DNA of 60,000 nt from Adiantum capillus-veneris (lineage: Eukaryota; Streptophyta; Polypodiopsida; Polypodiales; Pteridaceae). A program made the position numbers and the translations under genes. Below the pieces are notes generated by a model, which was given only the letters and a program-made list of their open reading frames with translations, was not told the DNA's origin and did not search any database. This document shows, in pieces, positions 21,109 through 33,106 of this stretch (the first letter of the stretch is position 1; each line of letters begins with the position of its first letter). Location of the stretch: positions 76,211,169 through 76,271,168 of the forward strand of contig CM043958.1 in NCBI GenBank assembly GCA_014529385.2, written 5' to 3'.

Positions 21109-23835
21109 GATGTCCCCACCCCGTCGTATCAAACAACGGATCTGATGGTAAACCTGGTGGCCACTAGATCTATAGCGGAAGCAAGCAAAATGGTTCAGGG
21201 TTCAACTAGCGGACGACCTCTCATCACAAAGTGAGTCGAGTTCGAGCCTACTAGCAACGAGATCTAGCTCCACCTCGCAGGGGAAGCGTACTTAACTATC
21301 TGGCGATCCTAAGACCCACCTTCCAAGAGGAGAGAAACCTCGAGTGCCTTTTATCCCATGTTTCAGAGGCACGTACTCTCGAGATTTCACCGCTCTCGGG
21401 GCAATGAGTATTACTAATATCGAAGTAAGCACAATGGGGACAGAGAGTTCCCGACCAATCGGGACCACCCATCTCGTAGGCATTGGCAACCTGAGCCAAG
21501 CCCCCACTTTCCACCCCCACACTCACACTTCCTTGTGTGACCTAATTACTACCACAAAGGTTGTTCAACATAAAGATTCCTTGTTTAATTCCAAATCACA
21601 TTGTTCGTTAATACAGCCCTTCAACCAGTATTGCAAACAACATTAAGACAGAATTCTAGTAAAAATTCTACTCAAACTTATTCATAAAAATTCCAATGTT
21701 CTGGAGGTACAACATTTCCCCTCCAGCGAGAGTTTAATCCTCCCGTTGTCGCCTAGCTGCCCATACAACTAGGTATGTCCACCGCATAGAAAGCACGACA
21801 TGGACATTCCCACCGCTTAACCAGCAGACGTGGATATCCACCGCTTAATCAGCAGTCGTGGATTCAAGAGCCCTTAACCAGGAACTCTGCCCCTGTGATC
21901 AGGAGGGGGTTCATGACTAATTCAACATTGGAAATAGAATGAACATGCCGAGCTAAATTTTCCCTAGCAGACATTCTTTCCTATTGCAAACATCATTCTC
22001 ATCAATCATTTCCTTCCTACTTTAGAACTTAATGTACAATGCTTTCAATGCCGAGGTTTCTGTCGGATTTCTCCAACATGTTTGGGGATATGAGCATTCC
22101 TAACTAGCATATGCAATGTTAGTTTAAACAACTTGAATAAAAATATGATCTACCTCTTCCCCTTCTTCATCGATGGCCCGTGAGATGGCCGGTATTTGTC
22201 CCTCCATGGGAGCCTTCCCCTTCCCGTTGACATTGCTCGTTCCTGCCTCGCGATCGTGGGCACCACCGAAGCGAGTCCTCTTAACCGGGGCCATTTTTCA
22301 CTACTTTAAATGATTAGCTTGGAGAAAGAGCTAAGGTTCGCAAGCATCATAACAGTCCAATGGGTAGATTAGTGACATTAATTAATCCCTCATATATGAT
22401 AGATCTAGATTTTTCATAAAGCAATCATTAAGGATGGCACATAATCCTATGGGAACCGGCTCTAAGGATAATTACTCGGCTTACATGATTAAGAATAATA
22501 GGATTTCACTAATGGAATTATCAGAGAGATGAATTAAGTATGATTAATCTCTTTCCTAGCAATTAGAGGGTGTAGAGTCACCGCATGCATAGGTGTGAGA
22601 AAAACCATCTCTTAGAGACTTAATGACAGATTAATCTTACCTTAATTATATCTTAATGCATAACAGAGATGAATCTAAATCAGCTACAATATTAATGCGT
22701 GATAGAAAGAGTGGTTCTCATCAATCTACACAATTACTAGCTTACCTATTAATTACTATACTGCCTAGAGAGAGAAAATTCTGGTAATTATTCTCTAATC
22801 ATTAATTGAGAGTGATGAATGGCTGATAATTGAGCTATGGGATGATGATTACATAATATAATATGGTTAATGAGAATTTAGAGAGTAATTATAGAGAATT
22901 ACGACTAGGAATAAGCATAATAGACGAGAAATTTAGGCGATAATGAAAAAGGATTTGCAGAAAGCATTAATTAAACCGTGGTTACCGTGATTAATGGCTG
23001 ATAATCCTCTCGATTCTCTGATCTAATCGAGCTTCTTGAGGCGAGAATTCGACAGCACCTCCCTCCTTGCTTCTCCTTCAAAAGGTGTGTGTTCCGGTAG
23101 CACCTTCCCAGAGTGTGTGTAGGTGTGTGTGTGTGCACTGTGTGTGTGAGCATATGTGTGTGTGTGTGTGTGTATGCAGGTCTTTAAATAGGCTCCTACA
23201 GGCTGAAAATCGATCTGGGTTGCTAAATGCATCTGGGAGCTTCTCCAGTTAAGCATGGTAAGTCCAGTTCTCTGCCCACCAAGTGTCAGGTTGGCTTGGT
23301 TAACTGGTTCTGAGACTGAGTTGCAGTCTTGGCAGCTTTCCCAAGACTCCCACAAAGCAAGAGGGCGCCCCCTAGCTGATCTGGAGTGGCCTGGGACCTG
23401 TTCCCACACAGTCCCAGGCCCCCGTTGCCTCCCCGGATAATTTTTAGGAAAATTGGTTCTAGGCTAAAACGGGTCATACGAGTCGGATTTTCATGCCGTA
23501 AATTGCTATACTAAGCTCTAACTAAGACATACGGGTCTGAGTACCTGCCATATTTAGCAGCCCTCGGGGTCCGAAAATGCATTTTTTTTCAAATTCGGGG
23601 TACGGGTGCAGATTTTCGAGACGGTCAAAACTAGACGGGTTGGGTGACCAAAAACTTACTATATTTGGAAAATTTTCACAAAAATTATTTTAATTCACAT
23701 TTCGAAGCTTTATGATATTTTAAACATCATGGCACTGACAGAATTCGAAAAACTGCTAAAAATAGTAACTTTTTTCCATTATGATCATTTCATGGTACAA
23801 GAGTGCTCTTTTTGGTTGGGGTTAGAGACCTTACA
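21106..23835 (+). mobile_element. Solo LTR, 2.73 kb
   Basis: Starts TGTGATGTCCCC and ends CCTTACA, flanked by GAGAT at 21101-21105 and 23836-23840. The homologous position in the left Tat-A LTR (2603-2607) carries one GAGAT with no insert, so both boundaries are exact. It contains no gag or pol; TG...CA ends with a 5-bp duplication and no internal region identify a solo LTR left by LTR-LTR recombination. TGTGATGTCCC starts are common in plant Ty3/gypsy LTRs (family knowledge). Orientation is assigned from that start. It includes (GT)n at about 23111-23173. Confidence 0.9.
23111..23173. repeat. Imperfect (GT)n tract
   Basis: TG-rich run with short interruptions inside the solo LTR. It accounts for the histidine/threonine-rich open frames on the opposite strand. 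Confidence 0.85.
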
Positions 23836-26173
23836 GAGATGGTGTACAACTTAGCTTCAACTTTATATTTTGCACAAAAAAGGACTTAGAGCTTGCGGAA
23901 TCAAGTGACAAGATTTGGTTATAGCATCACTAGCACATTGTCTTAGGGTTATGGGAGCCCTCTCACCATCCACCCTCTTACAATGGTAGCCAAACAATAG
24001 CCAATGAATCACAAGCAACAAAACAAAAACCTTCAATGAAACAAGTCACCTTATGAAGCTGAATGAGTTTGCCAAGCCAAATTGGAGGAGAAGCGTGAGC
24101 CTTTGGACATGAATTGCACCCAAAAACTACCAATTCATTGATGTTGGGGTAGATACAACAATGGTAGGAAGAATATCTTCTACTCTCACTCACTCAAACT
24201 AGTTCAAGCCTTTCTATGCACCAAGGTGATGGTGTATAGAAAGCTTACTCTCTCTTTACAACCAAGATAGAACTGGCGTGTGGTACGCTCAATCTAGTGT
24301 GAAATGGTATAGTGATGTATTTTACAAGGAGGAATGGGTTCTATTTATAGGTTTTAGAAGCCTTGATTAGGATTAAGCCTAATCAATTTTATTAGAAAAG
24401 ATCAATGATTATGAATTTTTATGAATTTCAAATGAGAATGGGGTCTCTCTTTTCTCTTGAGTCACATGGATGCGGGCTCAAGTAAGAGAATTATTGATGT
24501 GGTGAAAGGAGAGAAACTTCCATGGGAGTGAGTGAATTTGGTTTACTTGTGTGGTTGCCTACTCCATATGTTGATAGTGTGGGTGCATTTTTACAAGAGA
24601 AGTTAGTTGTTAGTGGTAATAATCACTAGAATTGTTAGTGATACATTTACAATGGGTAGGATGAGTTGATTTGATGAAGGAAGAGGGGTGAATTAAAAGA
24701 GAATCATTGAGATGGTGAAGCTTTGAAGAAGCTTGAACTCACCCTTGTGTAGATTGCGTAAAAAATGACCGCTGGTCTTCTTCTTCTTCTTCTTCTTCTT
24801 CTTCTTCGCTTCTTTACGCTGCCGCCACGGTTGACCACCACGATGAAAAGAGGATTTATTGATGAAAAATCCTCAATTTTCAGAAGTTATCATGGTTAAG
24901 ATGCTGAATTTTAGATATTTTTAGGAGAGGTAAATGAAATTGTAACATAGAAGCAAGAGAGAGAGACATGGAGAGGGTGTATGTATGTAGAGGTTCATAA
25001 AAGAACTATAGGGATGAGAGAGAAGGGTAATGGTGAAGAGGGTGGGAGAAGCCATGGAAATTGCAGGTTTGAGTGAGAGAAGGAGAGGGAGGGATGTGTA
25101 AGAGTGAGTAGGTGTGTGGAAGGGTGAGAGAAGACTAAGGGCTACTTGTGAGAAAAGTGGGCAGACTGGAGTCCACTCAAAAAATAATAGCAAACGGCTG
25201 GTAGCTCCAAAAATCATGAAAAAATTTGAGGTGATTACTCAGAGCGTGGGCTACAGTTTCTCTTTGTACCACCGCTCCAAATTCGGAGTGGAGATAGGTG
25301 CCAAAATTCTCACCAAAAAGCCTGTTTTTTTTCCTGCAAAAGTCTTTTAGTGGCCCCCTCCTTTGTTGAATTTGTACAATGCATCCAAGAGTGAGCCCCT
25401 CCTTTGTCATATTATAATACAAAGCATCCAAGTTGCCCTTGACCCATGCATGGAGGAGGATTATTGGTGAATAAAGAAATATATACATGGTGGGACTAGT
25501 GTATGTACTATTCATGGACTTTAGCTCAATGAGCACATGGTGTTAGAATAATGAGTAAAAATAATAATAAAAATATGGAGGAGTTATGGATATGGAAAGA
25601 TATTGGAATCATATGATATGGTCCCTCCTTGAATTATTTTGGGTGAAAGAGGAAAAGGTATGCAAGTAAATAATATAATAAACGTAACCAATGAGTAGAA
25701 ATCAATTTTTTGTTTTCACGAGGGTGAGGGTGAAAATGTGGGAGTGATTTATATAAAGGAAAAATATGAGGTTAGAGTATGTACATATTGGCAAAAAATA
25801 TAATTATGGTGTAAGAGGATGAAAGAAGGTGTACATAGGTTTAATAAAACACACACCTAAGTAGAAATATTTAAATAAAATACCAAAATATTTATAAAAA
25901 ATTCCCTATATTTAGGCCATATATACAATGAAATATTTACACACAAAGAGGCCATAATATACTTTTATTTATTTATTTATTTATTTTTTGGCTCAACTAG
26001 CCCAGTGACTAGCTAGCTGAGGGTTTTTAAGAAGATATGGGAAAAGCCCCCTAACTGACACACGCCTATATACAGTGAAATGGTAGGGATAGCCATAGCG
26101 TTTGGATGAATTTGGTAGGGTGGAGTCACTTACTATGGCAATTATGGAGAGCTGAAAAACGGCTATCACTATA

Positions 26174-27075
26174 AATCTTTTTCGTAAACTATTGCTTGAA
26201 TTTTACAACAGATGTGGATTTTAACTTGGTTTTCAACCATTGAAGTTGCTACTATCTATAATTGACAATATTGAACTATTCTGTATCAATACAAGAAGAA
26301 AACTAGTCTTGGTAGCCAATCAAAACTCATTTGTCATTTTTCTTTTTTAAAGAAAATTATATTGGAGCAAAGAAAATCCGGCCATTTTATTCGAATAGGC
26401 ATAATGACATCAAAATTGATTACAAGAGGATGGGCATGCTCTAGATAGCTTATATGTATGTGGCATGTAAGAGAAAAACAGACACTTAAGCTTGTGATTA
26501 GTCATCCATTAGTGCTTGGCTCTTTGAGAAATTGGTTAAAGCAACATTTAAGCCAACTAACCAGAATACATCTTGCCTTTAGATTCGATCAAGCAAAAGT
26601 AAAGTAGAACGCAAGGTGGTCTTATGTTTCCTCAAGACAAGAGACTTATGATAATTTAATACTCGATATGACCCAATCCAAACATAAGGGCATGTCCTTG
26701 ACTTCTCATGGTTCTATTCCAATTTCATCACTAGCCTGCAAAATGCGATCTATATAAAAAGGTCTTATTGTAAACTTGTACTTCCAAAGACAAGGTTGCG
26801 GCATCCCAACTTTGACTAATTTGGTAAAGCTTTTTTTTATGGGTACAACCATTCAACACTGTGATAATAATGAGCTCAAAACTCAACACTCAATGCAACT
26901 ATGAAATTTATAGTAAACTCAACTATGTTTCTCTATATACAAGCAATCAAGACATGGATGTTGATATACATAATTTGGTTGCCTGAACATACACTTACCT
27001 CGACCAATTTCCAATTATTTGGTTAAAACTTTTATATATGGACATAAGCATTCATCTTTAACAGATTTAAAACGT
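26174..27075. other. Unassigned AT-rich spacer
   Basis: Nothing recognisable as a gene or element lies between the Tat-A right end and the LINE fragment. A part near 26860-27000 vaguely resembles 27940-28090 (both contain ACAAGCAAT and ACCTCGAC), too weakly to call. Confidence 0.4.
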
Positions 27076-27902
27076 CAGACTGTGAGTCCAAGCTTGAGTG
27101 GAAAGCTTGGCAATGGCTGGTGAAAAGACATTCCCTAAAACCCCAAACGAAGAGTGTATATCTCGCTCTTATGAACCACACAATTGGTTCTCCCCGCTCA
27201 ATAAACAATGGGGAAAGAATTAGACAGATTTAAGGTGGGAAACAGCCACGTCAAGAACATTTGGTGCCCTCAATGGCCAAATAGGATGAAGGTTTTCTTA
27301 TAAAAGGTGCTATGGGGAGCCATACCAGCTGGAGTGAAGGTCCTTGCTAGGGGAATTCGGTCCAGATAGATGCTCGCAATGTAGAACCGCTTCTGAAGAT
27401 CTTTCCCACTTGTCCAGGGAGTGTCCGTCAATCTGTGGACTTGCAGGCAAGATTTGCAAATAGGTCCAAAAAACCTGGAAAATAGGATTCTTCAAGAACG
27501 ATCTCTTCTTGGGAGGAAAGATGTTCAAGAGTCATACTCTGCTTATTGCTACACAAATAGTGAGGTATTGCTACTTTAAACACATTTGGAAGGCAAGGAG
27601 TAGTCAAAGTTTTGAGAACTCTCTGGAGGTAGCTAAGTTTGTGGAGATAGTCCAAGAAAGCAAAGTAACGATCATCGCCATAGGAAAGCAAAAGAACTCA
27701 AAAGAGTGGAGCAGGACCATTGGGGGCATTGTTGTGAATGTGTGGGATCATCCATTGTCAAGGGGTGGTTCCCACATTTACCGATGTATCTAGAATTCAG
27801 GGAAGTGGTCATGGCTCGTCATGAGCAGGAAAAGAATGAGTAATTTTTGGATCTGGTAATATAATCCACTCACCATTGTGAGTTTTGCAAAAAAAAAAAA
27901 AA
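27076..27902 (+). pseudogene. LINE (non-LTR retrotransposon) 3' fragment with poly(A)
   Basis: Plus-strand translations, in shifting frames, show the zinc-binding domain found downstream of plant LINE reverse transcriptases (zf-RVT). First comes WKAWQWL and KSVYLALMN near 27100-27175. Then NRMKVFL and LWGAIPAGVKVLARGI follow near 27280-27355. Next is CSQCRTASEDLSHLSREC (about 27374-27427), then IWKARSSQSFENS near 27580. Stops and frameshifts are frequent. It ends in an A-run at 27889-27902, the 3' tail of a target-primed insertion. RT and endonuclease are absent, consistent with 5' truncation. No target duplication was found. Confidence 0.75.
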
Positions 27903-28821
27903 GAGATGTTAGAGTGCATTGTTTTCCTAGCTCAACACTACTCAAACACTTAGTGAAACTATAAATTAAGTTATGTTAAAATTCTACAAAGATTTTATTT
28001 ATTAAATACAAGCAATTAAGGTAGAGATGTTAAGCCACTAACTATAATTGGTTGTTGTGTTAGTGTACTCTTTACCTCGACAAATATGATGTTGAGAATG
28101 TGGTTGTCGATTTTAATTAGCTTTGCATTTAAAATGTTGTTTCTCAACATCTCTACTGCCTTTGTGAGGTTTTCTATAACCCCTTGCCAAATACAGAAAG
28201 TAATTTCCAATTGATATATTGCCTTTTCCACCTCGATCACATTGACCTCTATGCACCAGCAAGGTACATTGCAAGATACATCGCCCATTGAAGAAATTTA
28301 TGTGAAAAAAACATATATGCTCACAATATCTAACCTTTTTTGGCCTGCCCAAAGGGCTAAGGCATAGTGATGTGTTGTTCCCTTTTGGTTAGTGAAAAAT
28401 GGAGATTTGTTTTTTTTTAAATACAAAATTTTGATTGGCCAAGCACACAAAGGATACTCATTGCAAAGACAAGGGTTAATCACGAAAAGGCATCATAGTT
28501 ATACACACATTTCACGATGTGAATGCCCTATTTTGAAGTAAGTGGGTACAACGTTTTTTTGTTTCTCTAGTTCGATGGCACACGGTGGACTGCATCGGGA
28601 GCATCGTATGGACGATGGGTGCATGGTCTCGAAATTGGAAGAGTAGGGAGCACATCATGGACACTACCTGAACGGGACAGAGGTAATAATGAACAATTTA
28701 GGAATTTTGGGAATTATTCAAGTCCCATTTCTTCTAACTCTATTGAAAAACTTAGTATTTTTGTGTAGTTTGAGCTATCATCTATTGACAGCTACACTCT
28801 ATGTTTCATATACCCCTTAAA
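27903..28821. other. Unassigned spacer
   Basis: No supported gene. A 90-codon minus frame at 28016-28288 has no family I recognise and no supporting context. Confidence 0.35.
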
Positions 28822-29017
28822 ACATATCTATAGGGATATGTGTATTTAAATACATACTTATATGCATTGACTACAATGACATCAAAATCATGAGGGAAGC
28901 ATGGCAGTAAACTCAATGCACATATCTATAGAGATATATGTACTTAAATACATACTTATATGCATCAACTACAATGACATCAAAAGCATCAGGGAAGCAT
29001 AGAACTAACTCAATTTG
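28822..29017. repeat. 98-bp tandem duplication
   Basis: Two units (28822-28919 and 28920-29017) both beginning ACATATCTATAG and containing ACATACTTATATGCAT and CTACAATGACATCAAAA. They differ at roughly one position in ten. Non-coding. Confidence 0.88.
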
Positions 29018-29117
29018 CATGTACACAGAAAAAGAGCAATGATACTCCTACCCTCTTGATGTATTCAGGCCCTTTAAACTCTTAGATGGTATGGACAATC
29101 TTTTGCCAGTGTTCTTT

Positions 29118-29651
29118 TTACTGATTTTTCTTCCAGATTTTAACAAGTGGGGCAAACCAATCCACTTTATACACCAGCATTATAGGAGCTGAGGTGAGAA
29201 CTTGCTTTAACTCCATGAAGGATTCTTCACATGCCTTGGTCCATTCAAAGTGCGTAATCAAGCTATACATGGGTTTTGCAATTATAGCATACATGTAGAT
29301 GAACCGTCGGTAATATCCACAATGTCCCATGAAGGCTTGTATCCCCTTGACTGTTGTTGGTCTAGGAAAATCAGCAATGACATGAATCTTCTTAATATCA
29401 GTAGCTATGCCATTTTTAGACATGATATGTCCAAGAATTTTCCCTTGTCTTCCCATGAATGTGCACTTTTCAGGATTAAAGAAAATCCTATAAAGTCTAC
29501 ATTTCTCGAATACCTTTTTGAGGTACACTTCATCTATCCGTTTGATCAAGGAAACTGTGGGATTTTCTTGTATTTGTTGCAAAAAGATTGCCTGATCATT
29601 GCTCCGTTGTTCTAAATATTGCAATGAGGCATTCATGACATCTAGCTGCAC
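29118..29651 (-). pseudogene. Ty3/gypsy RT / RNase H junction fragment fused to a coiled-coil segment
   Basis: 177-codon minus frame. The first ~45 residues continue the glutamine-rich helical protein seen at 29692-29991 (LDVMNASLQYLEQRSND). From about residue 46 it becomes Ty3/gypsy pol: FNPEKCTFMGRQGKILGHIMS, FMGHCGYYRRFI and HFEWTKACEESFMELK, i.e. the RT thumb/connection and the start of RNase H. The RT palm with its catalytic Asp pair is absent. The switch within one frame suggests a deletion joining an upstream ORF to pol, or two elements fused. Confidence 0.72.
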
Positions 29652-29691
29652 TTGAATCTTTTGAACTGACGGATTTGGTTAGTAACCTCTA

Positions 29692-29991
29692 TTAGCTATT
29701 CGTCTTTTGTCTTATAGCATGTGTCAACTTCATGAGAAGTTCACCTAACTCCTCCATTTCTTTTTGCTCTTTATCTCTTGCTAGCTGATGTTGTTCAGCT
29801 TTAGCTTTCAATTCCTGGACTTGTGTTTGCATATCAGTGATGACATTTAATATGTCTTCTAACTCTCCTTGGAGAGCGTCAATCACCATCTCTAGTTCTT
29901 TAGCATTTGTGATGCGGCTAAGTGCTGCTGATCGGAAGACTTCTATCATATCCAGCATTTGCTTTGCATATTTATTAACTTGCATGATCAC
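29692..29991 (-). pseudogene. Coiled-coil segment of a broken gene-like locus
   Basis: A 99-codon minus frame with heptad-like spacing of leucine, isoleucine and methionine (LEMVIDALQGELEDILNVI, MQTQVQELKAKAEQ), predicted by eye to be a long coiled coil. It ends just upstream of the RT-containing frame and is probably the same original ORF. No enzyme motif is visible. A Gag-like or structural retroelement protein is the simplest reading. Confidence 0.55.
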
Positions 29992-30019
29992 CTCATCATT
30001 GGTCTGTCAATCTTTATTT

Positions 30020-30960
30020 CTTGTGAGCAGCCTAGATGTTTCAATAGTCTCTTGTGACTCTCTCAGCGGCGTCGTGGTGGTGCCTGGTATTCTTTCCCTT
30101 GAGGTTGTGGTGGCCTTCCTCTGCTTTGTCATCTTGAGGCTTCGTGGATACCTTGGCCGTTTTGTGTTGTGTGGAGGTAGAAGTGGTTTCTTCTTTTTCT
30201 TGTTCTTTTGTTTGTTCAATTTTTTTTTATTCCTCTTGTGCATGACTTGCTACCCTTTCCGGCTCTGGTTCTTGTTCTTTGGCTTGGTCCTAGGCAGTGT
30301 CTTCTTTCTGTTCAGGTTTTGTTTCCTTAGTGGGATCAACTCGTGTGGTTTTATCTATTGGTGATGGTGGAGGGCTTGGCATGGGGGGGTGGTCATGCTG
30401 TTCTGTAAATGGTAAGGATGGTCTGGGGGACATCCTGGGCTTCACCTTGGTGTGTTGCTTCTTTTTCTTGTTTTTGTTACTCCGCTGCCTGTTTAGCTTT
30501 TTATTCTGCTTCTTGGGCTTCTTTCAGCTTTAATGCCTCTGCCTCCTGATAAATTTTTTCCAATAGATCCTTTATATCTTTTGCTTCTCCTCATGCAGGG
30601 TGCTTTGTTCTTGGTCCTTTGACTTCTATAGGTACCTACTTCGTAGGGTCCTTGCCTTGAGCTTGGTGGCTTTGTTCATAGGAGTGCTTTCCTCTCTCAA
30701 ATCTTGCATGCTTATGTTGTGGCTCCTCTTGATGTGCTGCCACGTCTTTTTATTTCATTTCTCCGATGCGTGCTCTTCTCTCCTCATTGTCGGAGCTTTC
30801 ATTGCTATGCCATTGTGAAGAGCTCTCAGTGGATTCTTCATCGGATTTGTAAGTTCTCTTGGTAGATCTTGTGGCTCAAGGGGATGGTTGTGTGGATATG
30901 ATCCATGTGTTCTGATCTGGGGCAGGTGGTAAGTTGTCTGCCATGACGATAGCATTTTAG
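30020..30960 (-). pseudogene. Charged, proline-rich and helical remnant
   Basis: Minus-strand translations from about 30940 (MADNLPPAPDQNTW) downwards are rich in Glu, Lys, Gln and Ser and include DIKDLLEKIYQEAEALKLKE near 30530. A proline-rich part (PPMPSPPPSP near 30375) and a Lys-rich part (30180-30240) follow. At least six stops and a frame change interrupt it. Composition and position continue the coiled-coil locus at 29692. Not assignable to a known family. Confidence 0.45.
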
Positions 30961-31263
30961 CCAATTCTTGTGGGTATCTCTAGTGCTCTCAGATATGTTA
31001 TCTTACCCTCTTTCTTTGTCCCCTTCAATGTGGACAATACGTACTGTGCATGATCTATTAGTTGCCTGGTTGTCGACTTTAGAACTTGTATAAATGTGGT
31101 CACAACCGCATGATTGGGTGTCGTGTACCTTGGCGGTCTCTTTGCGAGGAAGTGGAAGTGTTGGTGGTATAACCTTGTTGGTTCCTCCACTTGATTTCAA
31201 ATAAGATCGACAAATGTTGCAACAGCAATTTCCTTGGTAGAAGTTCTTCTCGTCTTTCTATCT

Positions 31264-31600
31264 CTAGCTCTCATGGTCATCCCTTCTCGGTAGCTTAAGA
31301 TCTTTGACCACAATCTCTTTGGTTATTACTACTTCAACCTTGTTCCCTTGCTGGTCAGAGATTTGGGCTATTCCATCTTCCTTGATTGTGGATAGGAGCT
31401 CATAAGATTTTTGAAAATCCACTCCACATGGCTCTTGTTCATAGAACTCTCTGAGCCCCACCCTTATGTTAGCTTCTTTGATCTCGGGCTTTGCTGAGCT
31501 ATCATAGACCTCTTTGGTAGAAGTTGCACCTCTACTTGATGTCCTTTTTTGCTTTTGAATTTGCCTCTGAATACTGTGGTGTTGTTCTCCTCCAAATGTT
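31264..31600 (-). pseudogene. Unrecognised N-terminal domain of the coiled-coil locus
   Basis: Open minus frame of about 110 codons containing NIRVGLREFYEQEPCGVDF, SYELLSTIKEDGI and VVITKEIVVKDLKLP. The order 'REFYE... then V-x-x-T/S-x-x-x-V-x-x-x-L-x-LP' recalls the domain labelled putative plant transposon protein in other plant elements, but this is an inference from memory of the pattern. It ends in a TAG, and the next segment (30957-31190, a different frame) continues with FLAKRPPRYTTPNHAV. Confidence 0.45.
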
Positions 31601-31799
31601 CTTATGACAGATAGGTCGCTTTGGCTGTTTTGACTGAATTGGTGTCTAGTTGGTATGGTGGTAGCTCTTGCAACTTTTCCTTTTGAGTGACTCTGCTCTT
31701 GGCCTTTTTGCAGCTTGCATGGCTCTTGTTAGGTGAATAAAGTGTCAAAGTTAGCAAATTTGGCAGATTGCTATGTGAAATGTCCTTCATTCTGAATTG

Positions 31800-33106
31800 T
31801 TGACAAATTGAATGCTATCAATAGAAGGAGACAATGTGGAAACATATGAAAATGTGGATAAGGTTTCTGGGGATGAGATGTAGTAGTTGTTCACCCTAGA
31901 CACCTCTGCTTGTTATGAATGATGAAGCAGGTTGGGGGGGTTGTCAAGCTATGTCAGACATTTTTTGGATGAAGAGAAAGTCCCTAATCCATGCTAAAAA
32001 GCTTGCTCACTAGCCTCGAGTACATAGATGTACATAATGCTTTGAGTTTTCAGAGTGCTCTTGTAAAATTTATGCATAAAGGCTTGGTTTTTCTTAGTTG
32101 TTTGCAAGAGTTTTAGGTTGGTTGAACTCTTAAAAGGTGGTTTTTAATGAGTACTTTCAATCATGCTTGATAGCCGATGAATTGGACTCATACATCATAA
32201 GTTACATGCATTGGAAGTGGGCGGTTCCTTACTTAGAAAGTGGGTGCGGATGCATGCAAGGAAAGGCAAGTGGGCTGATTTGATGGATGTAATTAGAAAA
32301 GGTGTGGCAGAGGATTTTTGGAAATAGCCGAAGTGATAAGCTCCGAGCCGGGGCGGGCTGTACAGCGTCGTATTTGGTGCTCGGAGTCATCAGCCACGCC
32401 TCCGCCAAGATTTCTCGGTGTGGAGAGCAAAACATAAAATTTATTGGCTTAAGTGGGGAGGTGAGAGGATGGTGCCAAGTGGCAATGGAGTAATCCCACA
32501 TGGGGGGGAGCAAGTGGAAATTGGAGGGTATAAGGGGAGGAGTGGGTACCCCCTAAGGGTGTATCAAAGGAGCAAATGAAGCCTCTGTCTTGCTAATGAG
32601 GGCTCATGGGTGTTTGGGGAGAGGGGGGCGCCCTTTTCAGTTCTCACTGCTTCCCAGATGCCTAGCCACCTTTTTGGTCCATTGGACATCTCCCTTCCCC
32701 ACTTGCCTTGGTCAAAAAGTGGCCAATAGCTCATTTTTCACCCAAAAAAGGCCTAAAATGGACGAATTAAAAGGTGCCCAAAGGGGGGAAATGATGTCGA
32801 ATAAGAGGAAAGAGAGGATCCCTTGGGATAAGAGCCAAAAAAATCTTTAATAGTTTCAATTCATTGCACATATTTTTTGCTTACAGAGACTAGCTTTTTT
32901 GGAGCTTTTGAGAGATACCCCAACTTCAAAAGCTTGTAACTCTCTCGTCTGTTGTTGGAATCAAGCATATGGATACTCTACAGAGGTATACATGATAGGA
33001 TCTTAATCTTTATTGTCTTGGTTCTCATCAATATTAATCATGGTTTGGGTTAGGGCTATTTTCCACCCTACTTTATAGGTGTTCGACATAGGTGTTTTCC
33101 GTAGCT
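31800..33106. other. Unassigned spacer
   Basis: No domain recognised on either strand. The part at 32220-32560 is more GC-rich than its surroundings, with G-runs and GGTACCCCC-like strings that resemble the promoter-side LTR sequence of other elements here. No matching repeat partner was found in the window. Confidence 0.3.

Larger units (their letters stand above)
933..26168 (-). mobile_element. Tat-A: Tat-like Ty3/gypsy LTR retrotransposon with nested insertions
   Basis: A minus-strand element bounded by two long direct repeats (933-4920 and 19417-26168) that enclose gag, protease, reverse transcriptase, RNase H, a second RNase H and integrase in minus-strand order. The span is about 25.2 kb. 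Removing the chromovirus (9284-18063) and the solo LTR (21106-23840) leaves about 13.7 kb. LTR ends read TGATAGCC... on the minus strand, next to a purine-rich tract at 4924-4934. A target duplication is only suggested: TTATA at 928-932 versus CTATA at 26169-26173, four of five matching. No primer site was recognised inside the right LTR. Dual RNase H after RT is the established hallmark of the Tat lineage. The coding frame carries stops, a frameshift and a deletion, so the copy is dead. Confidence 0.88.
19417..26168 (-). repeat. Tat-A 5' LTR (right), interrupted by a solo LTR
   Basis: Colinear with 933-4920. Clear similarity starts at 19420, corresponding to 936. The copy is split by 21106-23840; without that insertion it is about 4.0 kb. 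The outer end (26168) matches the inner end of the left LTR exactly (GGCTATCA on the plus strand). The GA tract at the insertion site is longer than in the left copy. Confidence 0.87.

Noticed and set aside
28016-28288. 90-codon minus frame
   Set aside because: No family resemblance, no context and AT-rich spacer composition.
28822-29017. Possible CRISPR-like array
   Set aside because: Only two long units with no spacers; a plain tandem duplication in plant nuclear DNA.
32229-32850. GC-richer stretch with short frames on both strands
   Set aside because: Could be LTR sequence, but no partner copy or boundary could be found.
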